Below, piece by piece: positions 1-11,875 of a stretch of 64,000 bases of DNA. Positions within the stretch are counted from its first letter, which is position 1, and the number at the start of each line of letters is the position of its first letter. The stretch is taken from the NCBI RefSeq assembly GCF_000143535.2, contig NC_037320.1:930001-994000 (forward strand), in the 5' to 3' direction. The position numbers and the translations under genes are program-made. Origin of the DNA: Botrytis cinerea B05.10. Taxonomy: Eukaryota > Ascomycota > Leotiomycetes > Helotiales > Sclerotiniaceae. A model generated the notes under the pieces. That model made no database searches, was not told the DNA's origin, and worked only from the letters and a program-made list of their open reading frames with translations.

Positions 1-2164
1 ACGGCCAACCACCGGTTGAACAGCTGGAGAAGGAAGATTATCACCCCAGTTCATGTGGATAAAGAAGAAACTGAATTGAAATGGCAAAATGATAACTTCA
101 TGCTGGTTGCGAAGGGTGCTCTACAATCTTATCAAGGCAGTTCTCGTGTCATACGCACCACACGATCGGTACTAGCAGCTCCATCTCCCCATAATGTGCC
201 AGTATATCTTAACCAAGGCGTGGACATCCTTTCGGGAGAAGTGATCATCGCTGCTTCCGACACCTTGTCATCTATTTTGACTGTTCCAACATCTCTTTCA
301 ATTCCTGTTGATCTTGAGACCTCCACCCACCCTCAATACCTAGATCTTCTGACTACCGACCTTTTAATCAAGACCGTTGTCGATAAAATCACCACCGGGA
401 ATCGTGTTTTGCTTTATGCCGGTGATTTTGCTGCTGCGGCTTACGAAAAGTTCTGGTCATATCACTTGCATGCAAAACAACTTCAGGTACACTATTTGAC
501 TGGAACGAAGGAGTTAGCCACCACCGCATTATGGCAATACTGTAATCCACAAGCTCCAAAACGACTTATTACATCAATTCTGCCCAAAGACATTGACGTT
601 TTCATCAATCTCTCAGAAAGAAATTCTGCAGCCAAAATACTAGACTCTCTGCCTCTCCGTTGTCAGCAATTCACATTTTCTTCGGCGATTGCGGCTACAT
701 CTTCAATCCCTTCTCTTCAGCCAATACAAGACATGACTGCGCTGCTAACAAGCGCTCATGCTGCTGTTCAAAAGTATATCGAATTAGATTTTACCGTCCA
801 GTTTCCGGAGTATAGCGTCGCGGAGCTACTCAACCACAAGCCGAAGGAGCTCTCCAGCATCCCAATCGTAAATTGGTCGTGTCCGACCCCGCTTCCCGCC
901 AATTATCAATCGGTTGATACATCACAGCATATTCTGCGCCCCGATCGGACATACTGGCTTGTAGGATTGACAGGAGATCTGGGCCAGTCTCTCTGCGATT
1001 GGATGGTTGTGCGTGGTGCTCGAACAATTGTTCTTACCAGTCGACAAGTTCGCATGCCCACTGATTGGGTTCACAGACATCGGGACAACGGAGTCAATAT
1101 TGTTCCTCTAGCAGGGTATGTAAATTCGCCGCTTCTTTCTAAAATTTGATACAAGAGCTAACTGTACTAGTGATGTCACCAAGGCGGCCTCTTTGAAAGA
1201 GATACACACCATCATCACAAACGAACATCCCCCTCTTGATGGCATAGCCAGCGGTGCAATGGTGATGCGCGAAAATTTCTTCCAAAAGACGACTGCGGAA
1301 GAATTCAGTCAGGTCGTCGAGCCCAAGGTGCGGGGTCTACAGAACCTAGATGATCTAGTTGGCGACCAATCGTTGCTATTTTTTATTGCCTTCTCTTCAG
1401 TTCTGGCAACACTAGGTAATCTCGGGCAAAGTGCCTACACCGCAGCCAACGTAGCATCCGAGGCACTAATTGTGCGCCGTCGACAGCGCAAACTGGCGGG
1501 CTCAGTGATCCAGATCTCCCGCATGACAGATGTTGGATATGTGAAACGCCAACGATCAACATACTCAACACAGGAAATGGAACGATTGGACGCTTACTGT
1601 CTGCCCATGGGTGAGCGACAGCTACACGCCTTATTCGCTGAAGGAATTTTGGCCGGTCAGCTGCAGCAGTGCAACTCCACGCCTGTTATCACAGCAGGAA
1701 TTCCCAGAATCTCAATTGATAAAGCAGGGAATGCGGCTTGGATGAAGAATATTCGGTTCTCGAGCTATTGGGAGCAGGAACCATTGCACCAGGATGATCG
1801 AGTTGAAAAGAAAGCAGGCAATGTTCCGATTCGAATTCAATTATCAGAGTCTAAATCTACTGATGAAGCAGAAGTGATCGTCCGGGGTAAGTGGGCACCG
1901 TTTCTTCTGATTAGCAATTGTACTGATTCTTTCCTAGATGGTGTCACCACCAAAATCCGCACATGTCTCCATCTCCCATCTGATCAACCTGTCGCGGAGC
2001 ATGCAGCTCTGATCGACCTTGGGGTTGATTCGTTAGTTGCGGTTGACATCCGGGCATGGACGATGACCGAGCTGGGGACTGATATACCAGTTTTGAGGCT
2101 TCTGTCTGGAATGACTGTGGATGAGATTGTCAGTAATGTCTTGGAGGTTATTCAGACATCATAA
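1..2164 (+). CDS. Reducing polyketide synthase, C-terminal part (KR-ACP), 5' truncated
   Basis: Frame 1 is open from the first base, so the gene starts outside the window. Exons are 1-1115, 1171-1886 and 1938-2164, giving 685 residues. Introns are 1116-1170 (branch GCTAAC) and 1887-1937. About residues 1-310 look like the inactive structural region before a ketoreductase. The KR nucleotide-binding segment follows (YWLVGLTGDLGQSLCDWM), where an Asp sits in place of the usual second Gly. The catalytic Ser (FSSV) and Tyr/Asn (SAYTAAN) are present. The end is an acyl carrier domain with LGVDSL; the phosphopantetheine Ser codon is 2030-2032. The KR style resembles fungal PKS-NRPS hybrids, but translation stops right after the ACP, with no condensation, thioesterase or reductase domain. 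The product cannot be told. Family assignment is firm; hybrid ancestry is inference. Confidence 0.93.
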
Positions 2165-2875
2165 AAGGATATAATTAGAAGTTTGGTCGGGCTCCGGGGT
2201 CATTGTAACCATCTGGTGTTCTCTAGACAATCATGTCTCTGATTTGTCTGATTTGTGGGCAGAGGCTTTGTAATTGTATCACTATAACTAGTTTAGAAAG
2301 ACTACAAATGTTCTTTTGATGTTACTTCCCAGTGCTCTTTCAAAACACTGCTCAGAGAAGGCAATGATTTCACAAACATTAACACTTAACACTGTTGTCT
2401 TGAATCTTCAGCAGACTATGGTCAAGTTCAAAGCCTCATCGGAGGAGATCATTGAAGCAGCCACTTTTCATGTGTCAGATCAGAATTGAGGGGGTTTAAT
2501 CAATGAGCATGTAACAAAGTTATTGAGGAAGTAAATGATTGCATAGATAGATTCACTCTGTAATATGGCTGATCGAGTGTTTGATATTTTACAACTGTAA
2601 GAAGTTGATTCAGAAGAGACAATACAAATGCATATTAGGTTCGTATACTCACCGTAGTAGCTACTACCCCACCACCTAAATTGATCCATCACCAGAACCT
2701 TCCATTGATTGTCTAAATCGACGCAAAGCCTCGAACAATACTCGAACAATAAGCAAACACGTAGTTCTTACAAGTTCGTATCCATAATTACAGACATATT
2801 CCTGTAAACTTATACTTGAATCACCCTGTTTCTAACTTTCTTTTCCAGTCTAAAAGAAACTTCAGTTTGCCCATC
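2165..2875. other. Spacer: PKS 3' flank and SGT2 promoter
   Basis: About 710 bp of A+T-rich sequence with no convincing coding frame. A pyrimidine-rich TTTCTTTTCCAG at 2837-2848 just before the SGT2 start could be the acceptor of a 5'-UTR intron; no donor is clear. Confidence 0.5.
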
Positions 2876-4003
2876 ATGGCAACCACCAAACAACGTCTCG
2901 CCCTCTCCATCATTGATTTCCTCTCCACCTCCCTCACCGACGGTACTCTTAATGAAGAAGAACGCGAATCCATCGAAATCGCCCAGAACTGTATTTCCGA
3001 GTCCTTCAAAGTCGACCCTACAGATGGCACTCCCAAAGATACGCAAAACCTCCTCCAGATCTACAGTGTCTACGAGAGCTTGAGAAAATCCCAAGCCGCC
3101 GCCGCTCCTCCCAAACCTGCCGATGAAAAGCCCACTGGCAAAGAAGCAACCGCAGATGAAAAGAAAGAAGCTGAGGGCTTAAAGAGTCAAGGAAATGCAG
3201 CTATGGCCAAGAAAGATTACAAAAAGGCGATCGATTTGTATTCGCAAGCTTTAGCTGTTATCCCCGGCAACCCAATCTTCTTGAGCAATCGCGCAGCTGC
3301 CTACTCCGCATCTAAGGATCACGAATCTGCAAAGGCGGATGCCGAGGCCGCCGTTGATGCGGATCCTAAATATACTAAGGCATGGTCGAGGTTGGGACTT
3401 GCGAAGTTCGCATTGGGAGATGCAAGAGGTGCAATGGAGGCTTATGAGAATGGTATTGAGTATGAAGGAAATGGAGGATCAGATGCGATGAAGAAGGGAT
3501 ATGAGACTGCGAAGAAGAGAGTTCAGGAATTGGATGCTACGGGAGAAGATGATGAGGTTGCCGAGAGAGGCATGCCCGGTGCTGGTGCCGGTGCTGGTGG
3601 AATGCCAGATTTGGCTAGTTTGGCGGGCATGTTCGGTGGCGGAGCTGGAGGTGGTGGAGGTGGAATGCCAGATTTGAGCTCTATCATGAGCAACCCAATG
3701 TTTGCGAGCATGGCTCAGAACCTCATGAGTAACCCAGATGCTTTGAACAATCTTATGAGCAACCCTAGAATACGCGAGATGGCCAATCAATTCGGTGCCG
3801 GTGGAGGCGGTGGTGCCGGGGGTAATGGAGGTGGAATGCCTGATCTTTCAAGCTTGATGAATGATCCTTCTATTGCTGAGATGTAAGTATTTCCTTCGCA
3901 GGCAATCATCCTCTTTTGATCTGACTCTAACATCATCAACAGGGCCAGAAACTTAGGTGGTGCAGGAAGAGGTGCAGGTGCTGGACGCGGTGCTCCTCAA
4001 TAA
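2876..4003 (+). CDS. SGT2: Small glutamine-rich TPR co-chaperone (SGT2/SGTA family)
   Basis: Exons 2876-3882 and 3943-4003 (intron 3883-3942, GTAAGT...CAG) give 355 residues. The start at 2876 is chosen because the N-terminal dimerisation helix of the family (QRLALSIIDFL) begins there; the frame is open upstream only by chance. Order: dimerisation domain (about 1-75), Ala/Pro linker, three TPRs (about 97-205, with GNAAM...YKKAIDLYSQAL and FLSNRAAAY), then a Gly/Met-rich tail with repeated MSNP motifs (STI1-like) and a Gly/Arg end. In yeast, Sgt2 receives tail-anchored membrane proteins and passes them to Get4-Get5 in the cytosol; the same role is expected here. Length and domain order are normal. 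The second exon adds only 19 residues, which is easily missed. Confidence 0.95.
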
Positions 4004-5484
4004 TCGATATTGCAATTAGTAGTTAACAGATTCCCTTGATGCGCAGTTGATTGTTTTGTCGGTCCCCTCGTTTTACAGCCCACGTGAGGAAATGAGTAGA
4101 TACACACCACATATTCATTTCAGACAAATTTGACTTAATGAGTATGCAGTTTTTAACAATAAACAAGTGCGTTTCAAACGATGCAAGAGAATATGTGATT
4201 CCGTGTATGTTTTTGAATATATCCTATATTTCTAGCCACGTAACCTAGTTTATACACAGGCTTATACCTAAGACTATGCCATCGGTCTTGTCAACAAAAT
4301 CAATGACAGGGTGCCGATAATCTTCCATGAAAAGCATCAAAAATCAGAACTTGAGAGATAAACGGGATTACGATGGCGAACACCCTTTAGGCACGAGGAT
4401 CTCTTATACTACGCTGGAGTAATGAGCTGGAATGAATCCAATCCAGCAGATGATGGGTATATGGATAGTTTATGCTGTATAGTAATAGTAAGTAAGTCTT
4501 ACTGTTTATGAGAGTGATGAGAGTTTATGAAGATTATACGAAAGGGAAGGATTGTAATTTGTAAACATGCTCTAGATAGCGAGAATCGAGCGAATATTTG
4601 CAAACGTTCTATGCTATTCTATTTCATTTCATTTCATTCTATTGTATTGTATTGTAGTGTATCTCCTATTTCAACTTTCATATTCGAACTACTATGCAAT
4701 CTAGAAAGATATCACACCCGAGAAGAAAAGCCAAGTGGATTCGCGGGACTGTGTATCTGAGCTGATGTCCCGTGTGGATTTGATAGATGGGTAATTTGAG
4801 ATGCGATTTGAAGGGAATAATCTTTGTGTTCACTGTTCTGTATGACGTTTGGACGAGGATGGGTGAGGGAGAATCGGGCGTCTGTGTGTAGGATGTATGC
4901 TCGTTACAGGTGTTGGGTAATGTGGCGGGGAGATGAGGATGCTGGGATTTGGATATTGGATGTTGGATGTCGGATATTGGGGGTGGATGGGTAGGTTGGG
5001 GTTGTGAGGTCTGATAGAGGGATTGTGGTTATTCGTATGGTGTCTCGAGGTTGTATGTCTTATAATGTGGTGGAGGAAGATGGGATGTGATGTATGTGAA
5101 TAGTAGGATTAGAGTCTGGAGTGGGTATCTAGATATATGGATATTTTGCAGACGCTTGAGATAGGTAGTTATAGTTATGTTAAGATGATCAAGAGGACTA
5201 CAATAGGATATCAAAAACATGCAATACAAGTTTGAGATCACAAATGAAATCTGTTGTTCATCCTTGTCCTCCCTTTTACCCCATTGATTCTTATTCACAC
5301 ATCTCCAACGGCCGAGTTATCACTCGTCCATTCAAACACTTTTCCAGAGTATCATCCTATCCGCTACTTAGCTGGCACATCTCTCATACCTAATCAACGC
5401 ACCATGATCTAATCCCAGTTCCATTTTCAGAGGTCTTCCCACTCCCTCCATTTCATAGCTCATCTAACCACACCTACAATTTCA

Positions 5485-5552
5485 TTCTTCTTCTTCTTCT
5501 TCTTCTTCTTCTTCTTCTTCTTCTTCTTCTTCTTCTTCTTCTTCTTCTTCTC
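5485..5552. repeat. TTC microsatellite, about 22 units
   Basis: Perfect TTC/GAA repeat of about 68 bp in non-coding sequence, followed by a degenerate CT-rich tail. Likely length-polymorphic between strains. Confidence 0.95.
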
Positions 5553-6360
5553 CTTATTCTCCTTCTTCCTCTCTCACCTCCCTTCCCCCTTCCCCCATTT
5601 TCCATCATGATCGACACTTTCTCCTTTCTCCTCATTCCTCCCAACTTAAAGTTTCAGCAAAGTTCTTTCCTTGATATAAAGCAAGGAATACATGCCGGGA
5701 AAACAAGCAAGTCCCACAATAGCTAGGAGAATACTAGCTATGGCACCGATCTTGGGGGAGGTGGGGTACAGGGCGTCTCATTGAATTGTTGTTGTGGAAG
5801 TAAGTGGTGATGGGGATGCTAAACTTGATGGAGAGTAGAGGGAAGTAGAAGGATAGGAAGAGAGGACAAAAATAGAAAGAGAGAGTGACAACAATAAAAT
5901 TTAAGTTGGATTTTGGTGTCTGCTGGACATGACTGCATTGAGAACTTGGAATAAAAGGTCTAATATCCTTTCAAGATTGATCGGTGATGGTGACTCGTTA
6001 TATGGATTACAGTGGCTGAAATAGTGACTGAAGTATTCTTTGAGTGATTTTGAGCTCAAACTAGGTGGTTGGAGTTGGGGATAGCCAGTCAGATTGCTTG
6101 AGATGAAGTTTTGGCAAGAGTGGTCTCAGTCGTCGTAGAAAAACATTTGAAGTCAAGAAAGCAGAGAGATTAACAGAATCCAATATCTGTGTAGCAGATG
6201 CCAAACAACATGGAAAACCAAGTACATGTTGTCGTCAGAGTCAGTGAAATGTAATATATACTGTTTAGGGTTACTATTTTATCATCAAGAACATCAATTA
6301 TATGATTACCTTGAACCGTGTATAGCGGTTTCCTCCTTGATAATTCCCTGAACATCCGAC

Positions 6361-6843
6361 GTGCATTGCCCTGAGCAGTTAAAAGGCGATATAACTGCAA
6401 TTATTGGGACTACCAATGTTGAACTGGAGTCTTGCTCCATTGTACCCTTAGGGAGAAAAGAAGTTGCCTCAAGGCGACCAAGGAGGCTGAGGTCTAAATC
6501 TTTGGGCTTTCCGGTTTACCCTGTAGCGATGTGCTCGTACTTTGACGATACAAGGCTCAACGGATGACTGGAGGAAGTGATCAAGCCGAAGATGGGGTTT
6601 CTGCATGGAGACCCGAGATCTAGGACACACGGAAGAATGAATAGCCACGATAATCGAAGTGAAGGTGGATATGACTCTCCATTATCTGTTTTGAAAATTG
6701 GTCCCAACAAGCCTGCTCACATTCACCACACCCCACAAGCACGCAGTGTTTTCTCGAAGCTATTTTCCTATGTCAGAAACGCGATGAGCTTCAACCCTTC
6801 AGCACTTCTGGGGTATGACAGGATGAACTCCTGGCAGGGCTAG
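6361..6843 (+). pseudogene. Possible interrupted or spliced gene, unrecognised
   Basis: Two open stretches (6361-6567 and 6577-6843) share one frame and are separated by a single TGA at 6565-6567. There is no ATG at the left end. The TGA disappears if a 67-nt GT-AG intron (about 6507-6573, acceptor CTGGAG) is removed without changing frame. The right half is not low-complexity (for example HGRMNSHDNRSEGG), but no family is recognised. It may equally be chance. Confidence 0.22.
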
Positions 6844-7397
6844 AATTCACAATTGAAGATGGATATTGTGAAGAAATCTACATGGACGCCAGAGAATCCT
6901 GCCGGCGCTAAGTTAGTACAATAGAAATTGATTTTTGCGCCACAAAGACTCGGTCAAAGTTCTTCAATCATCATCCACAGACCCTCTCTCAGTAAGCCCG
7001 AAGAGAGATGCACAAACCCAATTTTGGTACAATCACGTGATCAAGCAACACAACTTGTAGGATAGGACGACTTCGACATCTACCCCACCTTCTCAACGAG
7101 TTCCTAAGAATTTAATAAATAATTTTCCATCAGGGACCTTTACGAGAGACCCTTACGACAAATCCTTTACGATTCATTGCATCCATCCGGCAGAAGAATC
7201 TCCCGTAGACTGATGATACATCATCAATTCCCAATAGTCACATAATTTCAGTGATAGCCTTGATATAACCAAAGACTGAACTGAACGTATCCTTGAGGGA
7301 AAAAAAAAGTCGTCATTGCATTTCATGGCATTCTACCAATCGTTAATTTAAATATTTTTATCCTGACGCCCAATATGAGACCAGCTCAAATCCCAAA

Positions 7398-8428
7398 TTA
7401 CTTCTCTTCTGGCCAAACGTTGTAACCGAAGGTATCCTTCATATTAACGAATCTAGTTGCTCTTCCTTCTGCGACCTTGTTGACAGCCGCAAAATCTTCA
7501 TCACTAAGAGTGATTAATTTTGCGTTGCCGGCAATTCTTCCTGGGTTGCTGCTCTTAGGTAAAACAGCATAACCTCTCTTCAATCCCCATGCGATTAATA
7601 CCTGTGCCAGCGAAGCACCATTCTTCTCTGCGATGGCATTGAGATCTTTGTTGGTAGAAACCTTTTCACCAGTACCAGGAACTTGGTCTTGGCTTCCCAA
7701 TGGGGAATATGCAACTGGTACAATATCTTTCGAAAGGCAGTAGTCGATGAGCTTTTGTTGTGGAAGGAAAGGATGGATCTCGATTTGGTTAATTGTTGGC
7801 TTAACCTCAGCGAATGACAAAAGCTGCTCAATTCCCTTCTCGGTCCAGTTGGAGACACCGATAGCCTTCGCGAGTCCCTCCTTGTATAACTTCTCCATTG
7901 CTCTCCATGTTGGCTCTGGGTTTTCTGTCAAATCTTTCTTGATGACGTACTATTTTAATGTTAGAATCCTGGTCTTGCATTTGGGATTAAATGTAGTGCG
8001 GTGCTTACCTTTCCATCAGCACCGATCTTGACTGATCTGTCCTCATTCTTCTCTGCAGCAATTGGCCAGTGTACCAAGAATGCATCAATGTAAGGGGTTT
8101 GAAGCTTTTCTAACGAGTTCTTCAAGCTCCACTCGACATCTTCAGGGTCGTGGAGGTGATTCCAGACCTTTGTGACAATGAAAATGTCGGATCTCTTCAC
8201 ACTTGGGTTGGCAGCAAGGAACTCCTTAACGGCTGTTCCGACTTCGTTCTCATTTTGGTAGAACCAAGCACAGTCCAAATGTCTGTATCCTGCGTTCAAA
8301 GCTGCTACGACGGCCTTGTGTGTCTCTCCTACGCTACCCTCACTGGCAAATGTGCCGAAACCAAAAGCTGGCATCTGAACTCCATTGTTCAGCTTGATCA
8401 AAGGACCCGTAACTGCTGGTGCTGCCAT
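7398..8428 (-). CDS. Aldo-keto reductase, glycerol dehydrogenase (Gcy1/Gld2)-like
   Basis: Exons 8009-8428 and 7398-7949 on the minus strand (intron 7950-8008) give 323 residues, the normal length for a one-domain AKR barrel. The catalytic tetrad is visible: Asp52 and Tyr57 (HLDCAWFYQNE), Lys87 (IVTKVWN) and His120 (FLVHWP). The NADPH-binding LPKSSNPGRI motif is near the C-terminus. The AKR signature GVSNW is also present. Such enzymes reduce aldehydes or oxidise glycerol with NADP(H) in the cytosol; resemblance to fungal glycerol 2-dehydrogenases is by motif, so the substrate is not proved. It is divergent to the HAD gene across a 1.96-kb spacer. Confidence 0.93.
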
Positions 8429-10387
8429 ATTGTGAAAATGTGTGTATTATTTTGAGTTGTATTGGAGGGGTAATGAAGCGGGGTATAATTCGAATGTAAA
8501 AAAAAAAATCTATATTGTTTTCAGGAAAGGGTGGGATGGATTAATTGTATGTTTTCCTAGGGAAGCTCCGTTAGCATATGTAAGTAAATATAAATCAACA
8601 GAAGCTTCTAGTCATGGCACAAACTCTGCATGATTTCCTTTCCTCGGGATCGATGATTTGATTGCATATGATGTCTCGTCTCAACATGACAGAAAATGAC
8701 GTATCATGCGGATTCATGCTGCTCCATGCCCCTCATAGAGTTTCTTTCCGAATTGTGCTAAGTCATGTAAAACCCACTTGAGTCAGGGTCCTGCGAGTGG
8801 ATGTCCTGGTGGTGGGCAAATTGTGGGGAGGAAGGGCAGACCGACAAATAGACGTTGAGGAAACAGCCCGAGTGGAATTGGAATTATCAATGATGAAGGA
8901 GTATACGTAACAAGAGGGTTGTAACTGCTGCTGTTATTCGGGCTGCTTGGCAATAGTAATAAATGCGCAGTGGAAGTTGTAGCAAATGTGGTAAAAGGGC
9001 CGTAGATCGATCGATGCCGATATGGATTCGAAGGAAACCCGATGGATAAATTTCCTTTTTCCTTCTTGCAGTGTTCCGTTCCTATCTGAGAGACGGCGAC
9101 ATGTGAGAGAGCATTTGTCGGCTTCAAAGGGCTACCACGTGGCTACCAAGGCTGCACAGCATTGAAAGCGTCGGGGGAGCACAACACCATAGCTAGACAA
9201 CACCTAGATATGCAAATTGAACCACGATCCTATTGCATTTTTCCTTCATTTGCGTGGGAGCTCAGATGAGATGTCGCTTACTAAGCCGAAGTAAGGTTTA
9301 TCCGAGCTTAAGCCAAGACACTGGTAAACCTTATTTCTGCCCCTTCATCAATGGAACCAGCGCCCGGGACCAAGAAATATATCCTCGCCCTCCCGTCCAA
9401 TGTGTACAATGTCATCTGAAGCCTACCTAGTACTATCATGGACTGGATACCAGCATACTGCTTCAAATGCTCTATCCAGGGAAGACAGCAAACAAATGAA
9501 GAACAACAGTAAGAGCCAACGCATCAGTCCATTTGAAAGACCTTTCCTACCAAATCTTCAAGAGGTATCCTTCAATATTGATCGGCATCGCATGGGTACG
9601 TTATGGTAACAGTTACAGAAGCACACAGAAAAAATATGGATCAATCCCTTACCGTTTTAGAAAGCTCCCGTCGTGTATGTATAAATAATCAACTAATCGG
9701 GCATACTACGGTGTGTCTATTTTCACTTCACATTCTTTAATGTGGTCCCTCAGACGTCATGCTGGATCCCTTTCCCTTGACAACTTATCCACCCAAACGC
9801 ATTCATGAATCCAAACTTTCGCAGCCTTCTCTCTGCTAGGTTATCCGATGAACCCACATTATTGCCTTATCTGAAGCACAAATTTTCGAAATTGGAAAAC
9901 TAGCTGACTTCATTCGCAGACGTAACTCCACCCCCAACAAGGACAACCCGGGCAAGGACAACGGGATCCGCTTTTGATACAAAACTTTTCCGCGCCGGCC
10001 AAGGCGGCTTTGAAGATACATGCGAAGTACAGGTATTCATGTTTCAATATACTTTGACGGATCATGATTGTGGATCTTGGTGCATTCTCTTCGGTAAGTT
10101 GAAGACGATATTTCATTGCAAATACGGATCCAATCATGCAGTGCTATGAGCTCACTTCCTTCGGCGTCGGCATCAATACAAGGTCAGTTCATAACAAGTT
10201 ATTCCTACTCATTCTCTAGCTTGGTTTCAAGAACCTGAATTTCAGATATATACGCTGTGCCCCCGCACTCTGCTTGTCTTCTCAACTTCATACTTCTGAT
10301 TCTTCCTCGTTCCCGTCACCTTATACAGACAATCTTCTTTTCTACACCAAAATCTTATACGTATAACTTCCAAACTTATATTTCACC
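8429..10387. other. Divergent intergenic region between AKR and HAD genes
   Basis: About 1.96 kb shared upstream region. An AGGGG box, the core of fungal stress-response elements, lies about 40 bp before the AKR start (8466-8470); whether it works is unknown. A minus-strand frame at 8783-9127 and short plus frames at 9233-9609 lack protein-like features. The HAD leader just before 10388 is pyrimidine-rich. Confidence 0.45.
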
Positions 10388-11875
10388 ATGCCTGGTTTCG
10401 ATGAAAGCGATTTGGCTGCTCAAGCCCAGCCTGCCTCCAATGGAACCTCCACATCCCAAGCAGAACGCAAAACCTCAACAGCTCCAGGTTTCAACCACAG
10501 CTTGGTGGTCCCAGGTGATGATGATGATTCTGGACCAATCGAGGTTCCAGCTTCAAGATCCTCCGTCGCTGAGACCCAATCGCTCATGCATTCATTGAAT
10601 CTTGAAAACAAAACCAATGGACGTAGAGGTTCAAGAAACAGCTTTGGTGCTGCTCTCCCAATTCCCCGCTCAAAGCGTCAATCTCGTCTCTCCTCTGTTG
10701 TCACCCAGGATAGACCTTCAAGACCTGGAATGCCAGCCATTCAACCAACCCGCGAGATCCTTTCTTCGCAAGTACAAGACATGTCCAAGATCAAGACTGA
10801 AGCTGCAAAGAACATGGCATTTGCTTTCGATATTGACGGTGTCCTCGTCCACGGTGATCGTTTGATCCCAGAAGGAAAGAGAGCATTGGAGATCTTGAAC
10901 GGCGATAACGAGCTTGGTATCAAGATCCCACACATCTTCTTGACCAACGGTTCCGGAAAGGTTGAGCCAACTCGTTGTGCTCAGCTCTCCAAGATTCTCG
11001 GAAATCCTGTTGCAACCGAACAATTCATTCAATCCCACACTCCTATGTCCGCTTTGGCTGAATATTACGACACTGTCTTGGTTGTTGGTGGTGAGAACTA
11101 CCAATGCCGAGAGGTCGCCAAGTTGTACGGATTCAAGGATATCATCGTACCAAACGATATCGTAGCCTCCATCCCTACCATCTCCCCACTCAAAGAGTTC
11201 TTCACTGCTGAGCAACGTGCTACATCTACCCCAAGAGATTTCAGCAAGGTCAAGATTGATGCTATCCTTGTCTTCTCTGATTCCCGCGATTATGCAACAG
11301 ATCTCCAAATCATCATGGATCTTCTTCAATCCGAGGATGGTGTTCTCGGTACTCGTGCCAAGGACCCAGTCTCCCAGCGTATTCCAATCTACTTCTCTCA
11401 GGGAGATCTCTTGTGCCCTAGCGAGCATCCAACTCCTCGTATGTCTCAAGGTACTTTCCGTATCGCTCTCGAGGCTATTTACAAATCCATCACTGGAGTT
11501 GAACTCGAGCGTGTTGTTTACGGAAAGCCTGAATTGGCCACCTACAAGTATGCCGATGAGATCATGGCATCATGGATGGAGACTATTCACGGAGAGGAGA
11601 AGTTGCCAGAGAACATTTACATGATCGGTGATAACCCAGCATCTGATATTATCGGTGGTAACAACTACGGCTGGAACACCTGTTTGGTCCGCACTGGTGT
11701 GTTCCAAGGTGGTGAGAACGATGAGGAGAACCCAGCCAACTTTGGTGTCTTCAATAATGTTTTGGAGGCTGTCCAGACTGCTTTGAGAAAGCAATTGGGT
11801 GACGATTTCAGAATGAACTGGAGCGATTCCATGAACCCAGTCGTTGGCGATTCTTCTGCTAGCGCCATCGAGTAG
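10388..11875 (+). CDS. HAD-superfamily class IIA phosphatase, CECR5/YKR070W family
   Basis: One exon of 495 residues. The catalytic HAD motif I is AFAFDIDGVL, with the nucleophile and acid Asp148/Asp150. Motif II is the LTNGSGK segment, followed by the family's QSHTP sequence. Motif IV is MIGDNPASDI near residue 415, and the usual C-terminal WNTCLVRTGVF follows. Yeast YKR070W and human HDHD5/CECR5 are mitochondrial proteins of unknown substrate. Compared with the yeast protein, this one has about 140 extra Ser/Pro/Arg-rich N-terminal residues with basic stretches (SKRQSRLSS), which may be a targeting or regulatory arm. Codon choice is strongly biased to C-ending and G-ending optimal codons, unlike its neighbours, which suggests high expression. 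Confidence 0.93.
   Translation: MPGFDESDLAAQAQPASNGTSTSQAERKTSTAPGFNHSLVVPGDDDDSGPIEVPASRSSVAETQSLMHSLNLENKTNGRRGSRNSFGAALPIPRSKRQSRLSSVVTQDRPSRPGMPAIQPTREILSSQVQDMSKIKTEAAKNMAFAFDIDGVLVHGDRLIPEGKRALEILNGDNELGIKIPHIFLTNGSGKVEPTRCAQLSKILGNPVATEQFIQSHTPMSALAEYYDTVLVVGGENYQCREVAKLYGFKDIIVPNDIVASIPTISPLKEFFTAEQRATSTPRDFSKVKIDAILVFSDSRDYATDLQIIMDLLQSEDGVLGTRAKDPVSQRIPIYFSQGDLLCPSEHPTPRMSQGTFRIALEAIYKSITGVELERVVYGKPELATYKYADEIMASWMETIHGEEKLPENIYMIGDNPASDIIGGNNYGWNTCLVRTGVFQGGENDEENPANFGVFNNVLEAVQTALRKQLGDDFRMNWSDSMNPVVGDSSASAIE

Larger units (their letters stand above)
4004..7397. other. Long spacer with microsatellite and two weak gene candidates
   Basis: About 3.4 kb between SGT2 and the convergent aldo-keto reductase. 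It holds a TTC microsatellite (listed separately), a G+A-rich stretch around 4850-5030, a possible last exon on the minus strand near 5660-5740 and an interrupted frame at 6361-6843. The last two are discussed in the findings. Nothing else looks coding. Confidence 0.45.

Noticed and set aside
8783..9127. 114-residue minus-strand frame
   Set aside because: Pro/Ser/Leu-rich composition with no domain and no transcription signals; likely chance in the divergent promoter region.
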